Shown: positions 16,406 through 24,870 of the stretch, piece after piece
How positions within the stretch are numbered: position 1 is the first letter of the stretch
Layout: each line of letters opens with the position of its first letter
Source of the DNA: Streptomyces sp. CB01201
Lineage (GTDB): Bacteria > Actinomycetota > Actinomycetes > Streptomycetales > Streptomycetaceae
DNA length: 64,000 bases
Assembly (NCBI RefSeq): GCF_002803085.1
Contig: NZ_NNBJ01000004.1
Coordinates: 379,571-443,570, forward strand
Direction: 5' to 3'
Position numbers and translations under genes: made by a program
Notes under the pieces: generated by a model
Database searches by the model: none
The model's input: the letters and a program-made list of their open reading frames with translations, nothing else
Told to the model about the DNA's origin: nothing

Positions 16406-17635
16406 TTACCTTTCGCTCTTGGTCTGTGACGCGTTCGGGGGGCCCGGTGCCGCCTTCGGCTGTGCCGATCCCGGCTGTGACGCGTTCTTGGCGTCCGACG
16501 CGGGCGGCACGGTCACCCAGAGGTCCTGCACCGCGTGGTCGGACAGCTTCTCCGGCGAGTCGAAGGAGTATTTGTCCGCCGTCACGCCGTGGCCGGTGAA
16601 CGCCCAGTCGGTGCGCCAGAAGGGCTTCCAGCCGCCCTCCTCCCAGCTCGTCGGGTAGAGGTCGTCGCTCGCCCCCACCGCGTCGGTCAGCCGTGAACGG
16701 ATGCCGTCGAGCTCCGACATGGCGGCCGTCGTGTTGAAGTCCCCGGCCACCACCACCGGGTTGGGGTTGTGGGCCACATCCTCCTCAAGGCCCGCGTACT
16801 GCCGCGCGCGGGGGGCGAAGCTCTCCCGCATGTGGCTGTAGAAGGCGCCCGAGAGCGGGCCGTCGGTCATGCTGTTCCAGACCGGCATGTGCAGGTTGTA
16901 GAACGACACCGTCCGGCCCTTGACCAGCAGATCGGTGCGCAGCACCTTGGCCTGCCGGTAGCGCGTGTTCCAGTCCGCGTCCAGCGCGATGTCGCGGGCC
17001 GGGCCGACCGCGGGCTTCGCCACGACGGGGAAGCGGGAGACGGTGATCAGCTCGCCCTGGACGGCGACCTCGTACCCGGGGAACTCCGCACGCAGCCGCG
17101 CCAGGTCGTCGATGGGCAGTCGGCCCTTGCGGTCCGGGGTCACGTGCTGGTACTCGTGCAGGAGGTACACATCCGCCTTCTTCGACTTCAGGAAGGCGTA
17201 GAAGTGGTCCTGGGTGCCCAGGAGTTGGTTCCACGAGTTGGTGTTCCAGGCGACCACCCGCACCGAGTCCGGGCCGGGCTCGTGGTCCGAGGACCACAGC
17301 GCACCGAAGTTGATCCCGGACTGGCTCGCGCCGACCACGAGCGCCACGGCCACCGCGGCCCCCGTACGCCACCGGTCGGCGCCGCGCGCCACCGGGATCA
17401 GCGCGGCGAGCAGCAGCGGCAGCAGTACGAACAGGAACGGCGGTACCGCACCGGCCAGTTCACCGAACCAGTACCGGCCGTCGACGAACCACTCCACCAC
17501 CAGGTACACCAGCCAGCCGAGCGCCGTCCAGCACACCAGGCGCCCCGCCCGGCGCCGGGCGCGCCGCACGGGCGCGGCGACGGCGGGGCCCGGCCCGGTG
17601 AGGGGTTCGGCGGCCGCGGTCCGCAGGTCAGACAC
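16406..17635 (-). CDS. Membrane-anchored endonuclease/exonuclease/phosphatase (EEP) protein, copy 2
   Basis: About 409 aa. A basic N-terminus with RRARRRAGR is followed by three or four membrane segments up to residue ~115, then an EEP domain with VAWNTNSWNQ, YLLHEYQ, YNLHMPVW, GDFNTTAAM and LSDHAVQ. It is a paralogue of the downstream gene, which begins 8 bp after its stop. The C-terminal ~25 residues are Ala/Pro/Gln/Lys-rich and disordered. GTG 17635 is chosen; GTG 17644 is also possible and both overlap the end of the GT2 gene. Two anchored EEP enzymes side by side suggest two related hydrolytic steps at the cell surface. Confidence 0.83.
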   Translation of the reverse strand: MSDLRTAAAEPLTGPGPAVAAPVRRARRRAGRLVCWTALGWLVYLVVEWFVDGRYWFGELAGAVPPFLFVLLPLLLAALIPVARGADRWRTGAAVAVALVVGASQSGINFGALWSSDHEPGPDSVRVVAWNTNSWNQLLGTQDHFYAFLKSKKADVYLLHEYQHVTPDRKGRLPIDDLARLRAEFPGYEVAVQGELITVSRFPVVAKPAVGPARDIALDADWNTRYRQAKVLRTDLLVKGRTVSFYNLHMPVWNSMTDGPLSGAFYSHMRESFAPRARQYAGLEEDVAHNPNPVVVAGDFNTTAAMSELDGIRSRLTDAVGASDDLYPTSWEEGGWKPFWRTDWAFTGHGVTADKYSFDSPEKLSDHAVQDLWVTVPPASDAKNASQPGSAQPKAAPGPPNASQTKSER

Positions 17636-18698
17636 CGGGAACACCGACCGCCGAGCCGAGTGCCGCGCTCTGGGACGGCCGGGGCTGGGGCGCGTAGAGC
17701 CGCCGGAAGCGGGACGAGAACAGCCACTGCACTCCCGCCACCCCGATGGCGGCGAACACCGTCAGGTTCACCAGGAAGTTGACGGCCACGAAGTACCCGA
17801 GGAAGAGGCGCCCCCGGTGTCTGCGCACCACCCGGTACATGTCGAGGTCGCCCAGGACGGACAGCATGAACAGCAGCGCGGGAAGCAGGAACCACACCGC
17901 GCCCCACAGCAGCGGCGCGGCCAGGGCGGCCACCGCGAGCGGCGCCGCGAGGCTGGCGCCCGCGCGCGGGCCGGTCACGAAGCCGCCCTGGAGGGCGCGG
18001 CGGCTCAGGATCAGCGGCACCGCGAGCCGGGCCCGGCTGAACACCTTGTCCAGGACGATCCGTACGGTGTCGTCGTGGTCGTGCCGGCCGCGCACCTCAA
18101 GGGAGCTGAGCACCTTGTGGTGCTCCGAGATCCGGCGCCCGTAGTCCTGGTCCTCGGTGTGCCGCAGCAGCGGGTTGAACGGGCCTACCTCGTCGTAGAC
18201 CGCGCGCGGTATCGCCAGGATCGCGGTGTGCACGGTGTCGATGACACCCTCGGACCTCAGCAGCAGGTAGTACTGCTGGAGCGAGCGGTACTCCTCGATC
18301 AGGCTGTCCCGGATGAGCGGCTCGGGCTCGTAAGTACCGCACACCGCGCCGTACTTGACGCCGTCAACGCCGTCGGCGAGCAGGGCGACCGAGCGCTCGA
18401 TGGCGTCCGGGTGCATCGCCACGTCGGAGTCCAGGAAGACGAGGACATCGCCCCGGGCGAGTTCCGCCCCGAGGTTGCGGGCCACCGCGACCCCGCTGTT
18501 GCGGCCGGTGCTCACCACCCGGGCGCCCAGGGCCGCGGCGGTCGCGGCCGAGTCGTCGGTGCTGCAGTCGTCGATGACGATGATCTCGGTGTGCGGGTAC
18601 GTCTGGTTCTGCGCGGCTTCCACGCAGAGGCCGATCGAGCGGCCGTAGTTGTAGTTGGGGATGATGACGGAGACCAAGGGCTGGTGGTCGCTGGACAC
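17628..18698 (-). CDS. Family 2 glycosyltransferase with C-terminal membrane segments, copy 1
   Basis: 356-aa inverting GT-A glycosyltransferase. SVIIPNYNYG opens the fold, VIDDCSTDDS binds the nucleotide, and FLDSDV (Asp90-Ser-Asp92) is the DxD metal motif. HTEDQDYGRRI is the acceptor-side motif. Hydrophobic segments at residues ~240-330 anchor it in the membrane, as in enzymes that add sugars to polyprenyl-linked or lipid acceptors. GTG 18698 is the start. It resembles the GT2 gene at 23290-24309 in length, start motif and C-terminal helices, so the two are paralogues. Confidence 0.87.
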   Translation of the reverse strand: MSSDHQPLVSVIIPNYNYGRSIGLCVEAAQNQTYPHTEIIVIDDCSTDDSAATAAALGARVVSTGRNSGVAVARNLGAELARGDVLVFLDSDVAMHPDAIERSVALLADGVDGVKYGAVCGTYEPEPLIRDSLIEEYRSLQQYYLLLRSEGVIDTVHTAILAIPRAVYDEVGPFNPLLRHTEDQDYGRRISEHHKVLSSLEVRGRHDHDDTVRIVLDKVFSRARLAVPLILSRRALQGGFVTGPRAGASLAAPLAVAALAAPLLWGAVWFLLPALLFMLSVLGDLDMYRVVRRHRGRLFLGYFVAVNFLVNLTVFAAIGVAGVQWLFSSRFRRLYAPQPRPSQSAALGSAVGVPGV

Positions 18699-18719
18699 GG
18701 TCGTTACTCCTCGGATCGC

Positions 18720-19763
18720 TTAGAACAGCACCTTGGCCAGGGAGAGGGCTCCCTGCCGCCACGGTTCGACACTGGTGACGCCCTGCCCCTTGGCGGGCGC
18801 GCTCTTCGTCCGCCGCTGCTCCCGCCACCAGGCGTAGGTGCGCAGGATGGCGTCCTGGTTGGAGTGGCGCGGGCTGAAGCCGAGCTGCTCGCGGGCCCGC
18901 TCGGTGCTCACGTACGAGTCGTCGAGCAGCTTGTGCAGCAGGCGCCCGTAGACCGGCGAGAGGCGGGTGCGCTGAAGGGCGCCCAGCACGGCGAGCGCGG
19001 GCCTGGCGGGCAGCGAGCGGACCCGTCTGCCGTGCCCGGCCGCGTCGAGCACGGCCTGGAAGTCCTCCCGCAGGGTGCCGAACCGGGTGGCGCCCAGGTT
19101 GAAGGTGCCGTCCGCGCGCTCGGCCGGCGCCTCCATCGCGGTGACGACCGCGTCCACCAGGTCGTCCACGTCGAACATCTGGATGCGGACGTCGCCCTTG
19201 CCGAGCACCGGGAAGTGGCGTCCCTCCTCGGCCCATTCGAAGAGCATCGCGAACAGGCCCATGCGGCCGGGCCCGAGGAACGTCTTGGGCCGCAGGATCG
19301 GCAGGCACATCTCCCGGCCCCGGAACCGCTCGGCCACCTCCTCGGCCTCCGCCTTGGCCGCGCTGTAGGTGTCGACCGGTTCGCGCGGATACTCCTCGGG
19401 GGTGGGCACCACCTTGGGGAGCCCGTACACGGCCGTCGACGATATGTGCACGAAGCGCGGTACGCCGTTGGCCTCGGCGGCGCCGAGCACCGCCTCGGTG
19501 CCGCCGACTATCACCGAGCGGATCTGCTCGGCCGGGTAGCTGGGCAGCGCGGCCGCGCAGTGCACCACCACGTCAGCGTCGGCCGTCGCGCGCTTCATGG
19601 CGACGGCGTCCCGTACGTCCGTGACCGTGTGGGTGAGGCGCTCGTGCGGGGTGGCCGGCGCCCGCAGGTCCACACAGTGCACCTCGTGGCCGTCGGCGAG
19701 CAGCCGGCGTACGAGCGTCGAACCGAGCATCCCGGCACCGCCGGTCACGACTGTCCTGGTCAC
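18720..19763 (-). CDS. NAD-dependent epimerase/dehydratase
   Basis: 347-aa extended short-chain dehydrogenase/reductase that acts on nucleotide or lipid-linked sugars. The Rossmann motif is TGGAGMLGS near the N-terminus, the SSTAVYG strand carries the catalytic Ser/Thr, and the active site is YSAAK. A DVDDLVDAVV segment follows in the substrate domain. GTG 19763 overlaps the aminotransferase stop (GTGA), so translation is coupled. With aminotransferase and glycosyltransferase neighbours it may supply or remodel the transferred sugar. Confidence 0.87.
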   Translation of the reverse strand: MTRTVVTGGAGMLGSTLVRRLLADGHEVHCVDLRAPATPHERLTHTVTDVRDAVAMKRATADADVVVHCAAALPSYPAEQIRSVIVGGTEAVLGAAEANGVPRFVHISSTAVYGLPKVVPTPEEYPREPVDTYSAAKAEAEEVAERFRGREMCLPILRPKTFLGPGRMGLFAMLFEWAEEGRHFPVLGKGDVRIQMFDVDDLVDAVVTAMEAPAERADGTFNLGATRFGTLREDFQAVLDAAGHGRRVRSLPARPALAVLGALQRTRLSPVYGRLLHKLLDDSYVSTERAREQLGFSPRHSNQDAILRTYAWWREQRRTKSAPAKGQGVTSVEPWRQGALSLAKVLF

Positions 19764-21190
19764 CACAGCGACGACACCTTCTCCTTGACGAAACGGGTGA
19801 GCAGACGCGGCAGGCCCTGCGCGAGGGTGGCGTCCAGGGACTCCAGGAAGTACTCGACCTCGTGGTCCTCGGTGATCAGCGAGGGGGCCGCCATCAGCGG
19901 GTTGTCGCCGTTGAGCGTGTAGTAGGCGTAGATGCCGTGGTCGCGGTAGAGCGCGTTCACCACCGAGGACGTGATCAGCTTGGTGCGGAAGCGCGGGTCC
20001 TTGGTCATCGCGCCCGGCACCAGCTTGGTCGCCAGCTCCAGGATCTTGGGGCCCTTGTGCAGGAACACCCCGTGCAGCGCGCCCGCGCCGCGCACCTCGG
20101 ACACCACGTCCGGGTGCTCCTTGGCGATGCGTTCCAGGCCGGGGCCGAGGATGCGCTCGATGGCGCGGGCCCGGGCCGGATAGTCGTCCTCGACAGCGAT
20201 GTTGACCGCCTCGATGGCGGTGATCGCCTCCTCGCCGAAGCCGTAGTAGGTGGTGCTGGTCGACTGGAGCAGGGCGTCCGTGAGGTTGTCGTACGCCTTG
20301 CGGAAGACCGGCTCGCGGGCGATGAACGCCGAGATGGAGGACTTGCCGCCGCCGAACGACTTGGAGGTGGTCAGGATGTCGGGGACCAGCCCCTCGTAGC
20401 GCATGAAGTAGAAGAGGCTGCCGGTCTTTCCCCAGCCGGTGTAGATCTCGTCGAAGAGCAGCACGATGTCCTCGCGGGTGCACAACTCCCGCAGCCCGCG
20501 CAGGAATTCCTCCGAGCAGACGTTCATGGTGGAGGCGCTGAGCGGCTCGATCAGAATGCAGTAGACGTCCGAATCGCCTTTCGCCGTACGGGACTTGGCG
20601 ACCTCCCGCTCGACGGCCGCCAGATCCCCGTACGGAAAGACGCCGACGCCGGGGATGCCGGGGAACTGGAAGGTGGACTGGTTCTGCCCGGTCAGGCTGC
20701 CCGAGCCGAGCAGCTTGCCGTGGAAGCTGATGTCGGCCCGCAGCACCCGGGAGCGGCGCCCGCCGTGGTACTTGTACGCCAGCTTGACCGCGCCCTCGAC
20801 CGCCTCCGCACCGGAGTTGGGGAAGAACGACATGTTCAGGTCGCCGGGCAGCAGTTCGGCCAGGTTGTGTCCGAGGGCGGCGATGTAGGGCGAGAAGTAG
20901 GTCTTGTGGACCTCCATCCGGTGCTCGGCCTGGAAGCGCTGCCGGGCGGCCAGGATGCGGGGGTGGTTGTGGCCGTGGTTGAGCACCCCGACCCCACCGG
21001 TGAAGTCCAGGACGCGGCGGCCGTCGCGCTGGTGGATGTAGGCGCCCTCGGCCCGCTCGACGAGCTCCTGGCCGAAGCCGAAGGAGGTCATGAGCGAGAC
21101 CTGGCTGCGGTTGACGTGGTCCTTGTACAGGCCGTGGACCTGCTTGGTGGTCAGCGACTCGCAGTCGTCGACGGAGTACAGCTGGGGCAT
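19760..21190 (-). CDS. Class III PLP-dependent aminotransferase
   Basis: 476-aa fold-type I aminotransferase of the ornithine/diaminobutyrate (class III) family. Seen: the glycine loop DFTGGVGVLNHGHNHP, the PLP-phosphate region NSGAEAVEGAVKLA, the PLP-ring Asp in LLFDEIYTGWGKTG, and the Schiff-base Lys in TTSKSFGGGKSS. It has a ~35-residue N-terminal extension relative to EctB-type enzymes and a longer C-terminus. ATG 21190 follows GAAGAGGG. It could aminate a sugar, a lipid-linked intermediate or an amino acid side chain; the neighbours favour aminosugar or amino-acid decoration, but this is unproven. Confidence 0.85.
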   Translation of the reverse strand: MPQLYSVDDCESLTTKQVHGLYKDHVNRSQVSLMTSFGFGQELVERAEGAYIHQRDGRRVLDFTGGVGVLNHGHNHPRILAARQRFQAEHRMEVHKTYFSPYIAALGHNLAELLPGDLNMSFFPNSGAEAVEGAVKLAYKYHGGRRSRVLRADISFHGKLLGSGSLTGQNQSTFQFPGIPGVGVFPYGDLAAVEREVAKSRTAKGDSDVYCILIEPLSASTMNVCSEEFLRGLRELCTREDIVLLFDEIYTGWGKTGSLFYFMRYEGLVPDILTTSKSFGGGKSSISAFIAREPVFRKAYDNLTDALLQSTSTTYYGFGEEAITAIEAVNIAVEDDYPARARAIERILGPGLERIAKEHPDVVSEVRGAGALHGVFLHKGPKILELATKLVPGAMTKDPRFRTKLITSSVVNALYRDHGIYAYYTLNGDNPLMAAPSLITEDHEVEYFLESLDATLAQGLPRLLTRFVKEKVSSLW

Positions 21191-21299
21191 GGGATCGGTC
21201 CCTCTTCGTGGAGGTTCTGGAGGTTCTGGAGGTGCGTGGAGATGTGGGGAGGTGCGGGGAGGTCCGCGGAGCCTTGGCGGGCTTCGTGGCGGCGTGCGG
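21191..21299. repeat. GGAGGT-type direct repeats in operon intergenic region
   Basis: The gap between the aminotransferase and flippase-like genes holds about five copies of (T)GGAGGT(T/G)C on the plus strand, two of them exact 9-bp tandem copies (TGGAGGTTC). In the transcribed (minus) RNA these read ACCTCC, the anti-Shine-Dalgarno sense. Confidence 0.6.
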
Positions 21300-22256
21300 T
21301 CAGGTGGAGGTGGCCAGGGCGGCGGGCCGGCCGGTGGTGCGGGTGAGGAGCAGCGCGGCCCCGCCGACCAGGACCTCGCTCAGGGTGCAGACGACCCGGC
21401 TCGCGACGGCCGCCGCTGCGGCGGCCTGCCAGGGCAGCACCGCGGAGAGCGCGAGCATCAGGACGGCCTCGCGGGCGCCCCAGCCGTCCGGCAGGACGAC
21501 CACCAGGCTCGCGGCGGCGGTGGCCAGCGCGAACCCGCCCACGCACACCGGCAGCGCCTTGGCGGCGGGCGCGCCCAGCATCACGGCCAGCGCCCACAGA
21601 TGCAGCCCGGACACCGCCCAGGACGCGGCCGCCGAGGCCATCGCCCGGCGCATCCCCGCATCGCTCGCGGTGGCGGTGGGTGCGGGACGCCGGGCCAGCC
21701 TGGCGCCCAGCGCGGCAAGGGAGTTGATGAGTCCGGGCCGGGCGGCGCAGGCGACGGTGACCGCGACCGGGAGCAGCAGCCACCAGGCGTCGCCGCCCAG
21801 CGTCCAGGGCGCCGCGACCGGCCCGATGGTGAGGCCGGTGAGGACGGCCGCCATCAGGTTCAGCAGGAAGACCGCGACCACCACCGGCCCCGGCACGCCC
21901 ACCGCGCGGCCCATCCTGACCTGGGCGAGCACCCCCCACACCGCGCCGGGCAGGTACTTGCTGAGGAAGGACGTGAAGAAGATCCGGGTGGCGACCGGGC
22001 CCGGAATCCTCGGGCCGAGGTCGCCGAGCAGGGTGCGCCAGGTGGCCATGGACAGGAGCACGGCGCCCGCGTTGGCGGCGAGCGCGCCGAGCAGATAGGG
22101 CACGGCCCCCGGGCGTACCACCAGGTCGGCCAGGTCGCCGATCCGGTCGTGCAGGGCGAAGCCGATGCCGGTGGCGACGGCGAGCGGGAACAGGACGGGC
22201 ACGGCCCGGCGCAGCGGGCCCCGCGGGGCGGCGGGGGCGAGTTCGGCGGCCGTCAT
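21300..22256 (-). CDS. Lysylphosphatidylglycerol-synthase-TM/flippase-like membrane protein
   Basis: 318-aa polytopic protein with eight or nine hydrophobic segments, of the UPF0104/AglD-like family related to the membrane domain of MprF. Motifs include TRIFFTSFLSKYLPGAVWG near residue 80 and VLPDGWGAREAV near 250, typical of this family. Such proteins often sit with polyprenyl-linked sugar pathways and are proposed flippases. ATG 22256 overlaps the UbiA gene stop in an ATGA arrangement. The most likely role is moving a lipid-linked intermediate across the membrane; this is inference from family and neighbours. Confidence 0.78.
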   Translation of the reverse strand: MTAAELAPAAPRGPLRRAVPVLFPLAVATGIGFALHDRIGDLADLVVRPGAVPYLLGALAANAGAVLLSMATWRTLLGDLGPRIPGPVATRIFFTSFLSKYLPGAVWGVLAQVRMGRAVGVPGPVVVAVFLLNLMAAVLTGLTIGPVAAPWTLGGDAWWLLLPVAVTVACAARPGLINSLAALGARLARRPAPTATASDAGMRRAMASAAASWAVSGLHLWALAVMLGAPAAKALPVCVGGFALATAAASLVVVLPDGWGAREAVLMLALSAVLPWQAAAAAAVASRVVCTLSEVLVGGAALLLTRTTGRPAALATST

Positions 22257-23212
22257 GACGCGGTGTGCACGAACAGGGCGGAGCCGCCGACCAGAGCGGA
22301 CCACAGCAGCGCGTTGGACACCGTCACGCGGTCCCGGAACAGGGCTCGGGACGGGTTGCCGCCGCCGGAGTCGACCATGAGCAGCTGGAGGTAGCGGGCG
22401 AGCCCGAACAGGGCGAACGGCGCGGTGAGCATCGCGACGGCGGTGCCGTGGCGCCCGAAGATCGCACTGCCCTGCACCTGGAGCACATAGCTGATGGCAG
22501 TCAACACGGCCGCGAATCCCAGGAGTTGGTCGAGGAAGCCGACCGTGTAGCCGCGCAGCGCCGGCCGGTGCAGCACACCGCCCACGGTCATCTCGTGGCG
22601 CCGCTTGCCGAGGATCAGCATCAGGCACAGCGAGAACACGCACAGCACCAGCCAGTTCGGCACGGGTGAGGACGCGGCGAGCGCGCCCTGGACGAGCCGG
22701 AGGACGAAGCCGAGCGCGACGATGAAGACGTCGAGCAGCGGCACGTGCTTGAGGCCCCTGCTGTACGCCGCGTTGAGGCCGAGGTAGGCGACGACCGGCC
22801 ACCAGGCCGCGGCCGGGGTCACGCCGAGCAGTGCGCAGCCGGTCACGGCCGCGCCGAGCAACACGACGAGCACCGCGGCGAACGTGACGGCCGTGCCCAC
22901 CCGGACCCGCCCCGCGGCGACCGGGCGGTTGCGCTTCTGCGGGTGGCTTCGGTCCCGGTCCCGGTCGCTGATGTCGTTGACCAGGTAGACGAGCGCGGAC
23001 GCCAGGGTGAAGGCGACGACGGCCGCGGCGGCGCCGCCGAGCATGTGCCCGGCCGGGCGCTGGGCGCCGAGCAGTCCGAACGGCACCACCACCAGGTTCT
23101 TGGACCACTGGCCGGGCCGGACGAGGGAGAGGAGATCGCGGAGGAGGCTGGGAGGCCGGGCCTGCTGGGTGCGGGCCGGCTGCTGGGCGAGCGTGGGGCC
23201 GAGAGTGGCCAT
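22253..23212 (-). CDS. UbiA-family prenyltransferase, decaprenyl-phosphate phosphoribosyltransferase-like
   Basis: 319-aa polytopic membrane enzyme. The key motif NDxxDxxxD is seen at residues 79-87 (NDISDRDRD), followed by SHPQKRNRP. This closely resembles the mycobacterial DPPR synthase (Rv3806c type), which joins PRPP to a polyprenyl phosphate, rather than ubiquinone or haem prenyltransferases. A second loop, AYSRGLKHVPLLDVFIVA, supplies the other acidic site. ATG 23212 has GGAG upstream. It overlaps the downstream flippase-like gene. If the assignment is right, the operon makes a polyprenyl-phosphate-linked ribose or pentose used by the two GT2 enzymes. Confidence 0.8.
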   Translation of the reverse strand: MATLGPTLAQQPARTQQARPPSLLRDLLSLVRPGQWSKNLVVVPFGLLGAQRPAGHMLGGAAAAVVAFTLASALVYLVNDISDRDRDRSHPQKRNRPVAAGRVRVGTAVTFAAVLVVLLGAAVTGCALLGVTPAAAWWPVVAYLGLNAAYSRGLKHVPLLDVFIVALGFVLRLVQGALAASSPVPNWLVLCVFSLCLMLILGKRRHEMTVGGVLHRPALRGYTVGFLDQLLGFAAVLTAISYVLQVQGSAIFGRHGTAVAMLTAPFALFGLARYLQLLMVDSGGGNPSRALFRDRVTVSNALLWSALVGGSALFVHTAS

Positions 23213-23289
23213 GGACAGGCTCCAGTTGCTGACGGGCGGTGGCGGGGGACACCGGGCGGGGAGGCGGTCGCGGTGCGTGGGGCCGTGGG

Positions 23290-24309
23290 TCACCTGGGGC
23301 CGGCGCTGGGCACCGGGGTCCGGCGGCGCACGGTGGGCCCGAAGTCCGGTTCGGTGAGCCAGCGCACGACCCCGCGGGCCGCGCCGAGGACCAGGGCGAG
23401 GTGCAGTACGAAGTGGACGCCGGTGAACCACAGGAGGAACCCGGGACCCTTGGTGCGCAGGACGAACCGGCTGAGCCCCGGGTCGGCGCAGGCGAAGAGC
23501 AGCAGACACAGGGCGGGCACGAGCAGCAGCCACGGCGACAGGAGGCCGAGCAGCAGCGTGGGCGGCGCGAGGGCCGCGGCGAGCACGCCGAGCGGCCGGT
23601 TGGCGCTGAGCCCGCCCGCCCGCATCTGGCCGACGGCCGCGATCAGCAGCTGGGAGCGCCGGTACTGCTCGCTCAGCATGGGCCCGAGCCGGTCGACGTC
23701 GTCGTGCCGCCCGGTGACGGTCTCCGACATCCGGATGCGGTACTTCTCGACGAGCCGGCCGCTGTACTCGACGTCCTCGGAATCGCGCAGGTTCTCGTCG
23801 AACGGGCCGATCTCCTCGAAGACGTGCTTCCAGATCGCGCCGAGCGCGAAGAAGGCGGTGCGCACCTCCCCTGCGCCGCGGCGGCGCCAGAAGTGGGCGT
23901 GCAGGGCGTGGTAGCGCTCGACGGGGCCGTCGTCGAAGAGCGGCTCGGGGTCGAGCACCCCGTGCACACAGCCGAGACCGGGGTCGGCCAGGAGCTGGTC
24001 GACGGCGTTCGCCACGGCGTCCGGGGCGAGCGCGGTGTCGGAGTCGAGGAAGAAGAGGACCTCGCCGCGGGCGGCCGCCGCGCCGAGGTTGCGGGCGGCG
24101 GACACGCCCCCGTTGCGCGGACTCGCGATGAGGACGCAGGGGAATTCGCGTGCGATGTCGCGTGACCGGTCCGTGCTCGCGTCGTCGACGACAATGACGT
24201 CGAGCGGCGCGTGGGTCTGGGCGAACACCGATTCCAGACAGGCCCGCAGGGTCTTCTGGTAATTGAAATTGGGGATGATGACGGACACGCTCGGGCGGGC
24301 CCTGGGCAT
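23290..24309 (-). CDS. Family 2 glycosyltransferase with C-terminal membrane segments, copy 2
   Basis: 339-aa GT-A enzyme. SVIIPNFNYQ, VVDDASTDRS and FFLDSD (Asp89-Ser-Asp91) are the nucleotide- and metal-binding motifs, and NLRDSEDVEYSGRLV is the acceptor-side motif. Three membrane segments lie between residues ~225 and 310. ATG 24309 is chosen. It is a paralogue of the GT2 gene at 17628-18698. As the first large gene of the operon it may carry out the initial sugar transfer, with the second copy extending it; the order is a guess. Confidence 0.87.
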   Translation of the reverse strand: MPRARPSVSVIIPNFNYQKTLRACLESVFAQTHAPLDVIVVDDASTDRSRDIAREFPCVLIASPRNGGVSAARNLGAAAARGEVLFFLDSDTALAPDAVANAVDQLLADPGLGCVHGVLDPEPLFDDGPVERYHALHAHFWRRRGAGEVRTAFFALGAIWKHVFEEIGPFDENLRDSEDVEYSGRLVEKYRIRMSETVTGRHDDVDRLGPMLSEQYRRSQLLIAAVGQMRAGGLSANRPLGVLAAALAPPTLLLGLLSPWLLLVPALCLLLFACADPGLSRFVLRTKGPGFLLWFTGVHFVLHLALVLGAARGVVRWLTEPDFGPTVRRRTPVPSAGPR

Positions 24310-24396
24310 GGCGATTCCATTTCCGGAGTACGGGGGGTGACAAGGCACGGGGATATCGGCGTGCCGCATTTCTGGGGAGCCGGCGGTCCGGCGGTG

Positions 24397-24657
24397 TCAG
24401 AGGAGCCTGAAGTCCGTGATGTGGAAGCGGGCGAACTCCGGCGACGCGGCGAGCAGTCGGGCACAGATGTCCAGGGCGCGGCTCACGGCCTCGCTCTCGT
24501 CCGGACTCGTGAGGTAGAGGGCCAGTCGGATCGACCGCCCGATGACGAGCGCACGGGCCGGCCCCTCGTGGTCCCGGGGCGGGTCGATGCGCCGGAGCGT
24601 TTCGATCACCTGTGACTTCGTCGGGGGTTCCGCGTCGTCCCCGGGAGCGGCGGTCAT
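24397..24657 (-). CDS. Small hypothetical protein (86 aa)
   Basis: 86-aa soluble protein I do not recognise. It is helical and charged (SQVIETLRRID, SRALDICARLLAAS) with a compact C-terminus ending in HITDFRLL. Codon use is typical of the window (G/C third positions). It sits 24 bp after the secreted-peptide gene and 87 bp before the GT2 gene, all leftward, so it is probably part of the operon. Role unknown. Confidence 0.6.
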   Translation of the reverse strand: MTAAPGDDAEPPTKSQVIETLRRIDPPRDHEGPARALVIGRSIRLALYLTSPDESEAVSRALDICARLLAASPEFARFHITDFRLL

Positions 24658-24681
24658 CGAAATGCCGACGAGATAGATGGG

Positions 24682-24870
24682 TCAGCCCCAGGAGAATCCG
24701 TCGCCGGAGTCACCGGACGGAACGGGCGCGGGGGCGGTGACGGCGGTGGTGACGGAATCGGCGATCTGATGGGCCGGCCCCGAGGTGTTTCCCTGCGCGG
24801 TCAGTACACAGACGACCGAGGCGGCGACCGGAAGGAGAAGAACCGCGATCGAACGGAATCTGGCACGCAT
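24682..24870 (-). CDS. Small secreted peptide (62 aa)
   Basis: 62-aa product with a clear signal peptide: MRAR, then the hydrophobic core SIAVLLLPVAASVVCVLTA. The mature part of about 30 residues is Ser/Thr/Pro/Gly-rich and ends in GDSGDGFSWG. ATG 24870 is preceded by AAAGGTGG. It is the first gene of the long leftward operon. It could be a small cell-envelope protein, a substrate or scaffold for the glycosyltransferases downstream, or a signalling peptide; nothing distinguishes these. Confidence 0.55.
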   Translation of the reverse strand: MRARFRSIAVLLLPVAASVVCVLTAQGNTSGPAHQIADSVTTAVTAPAPVPSGDSGDGFSWG

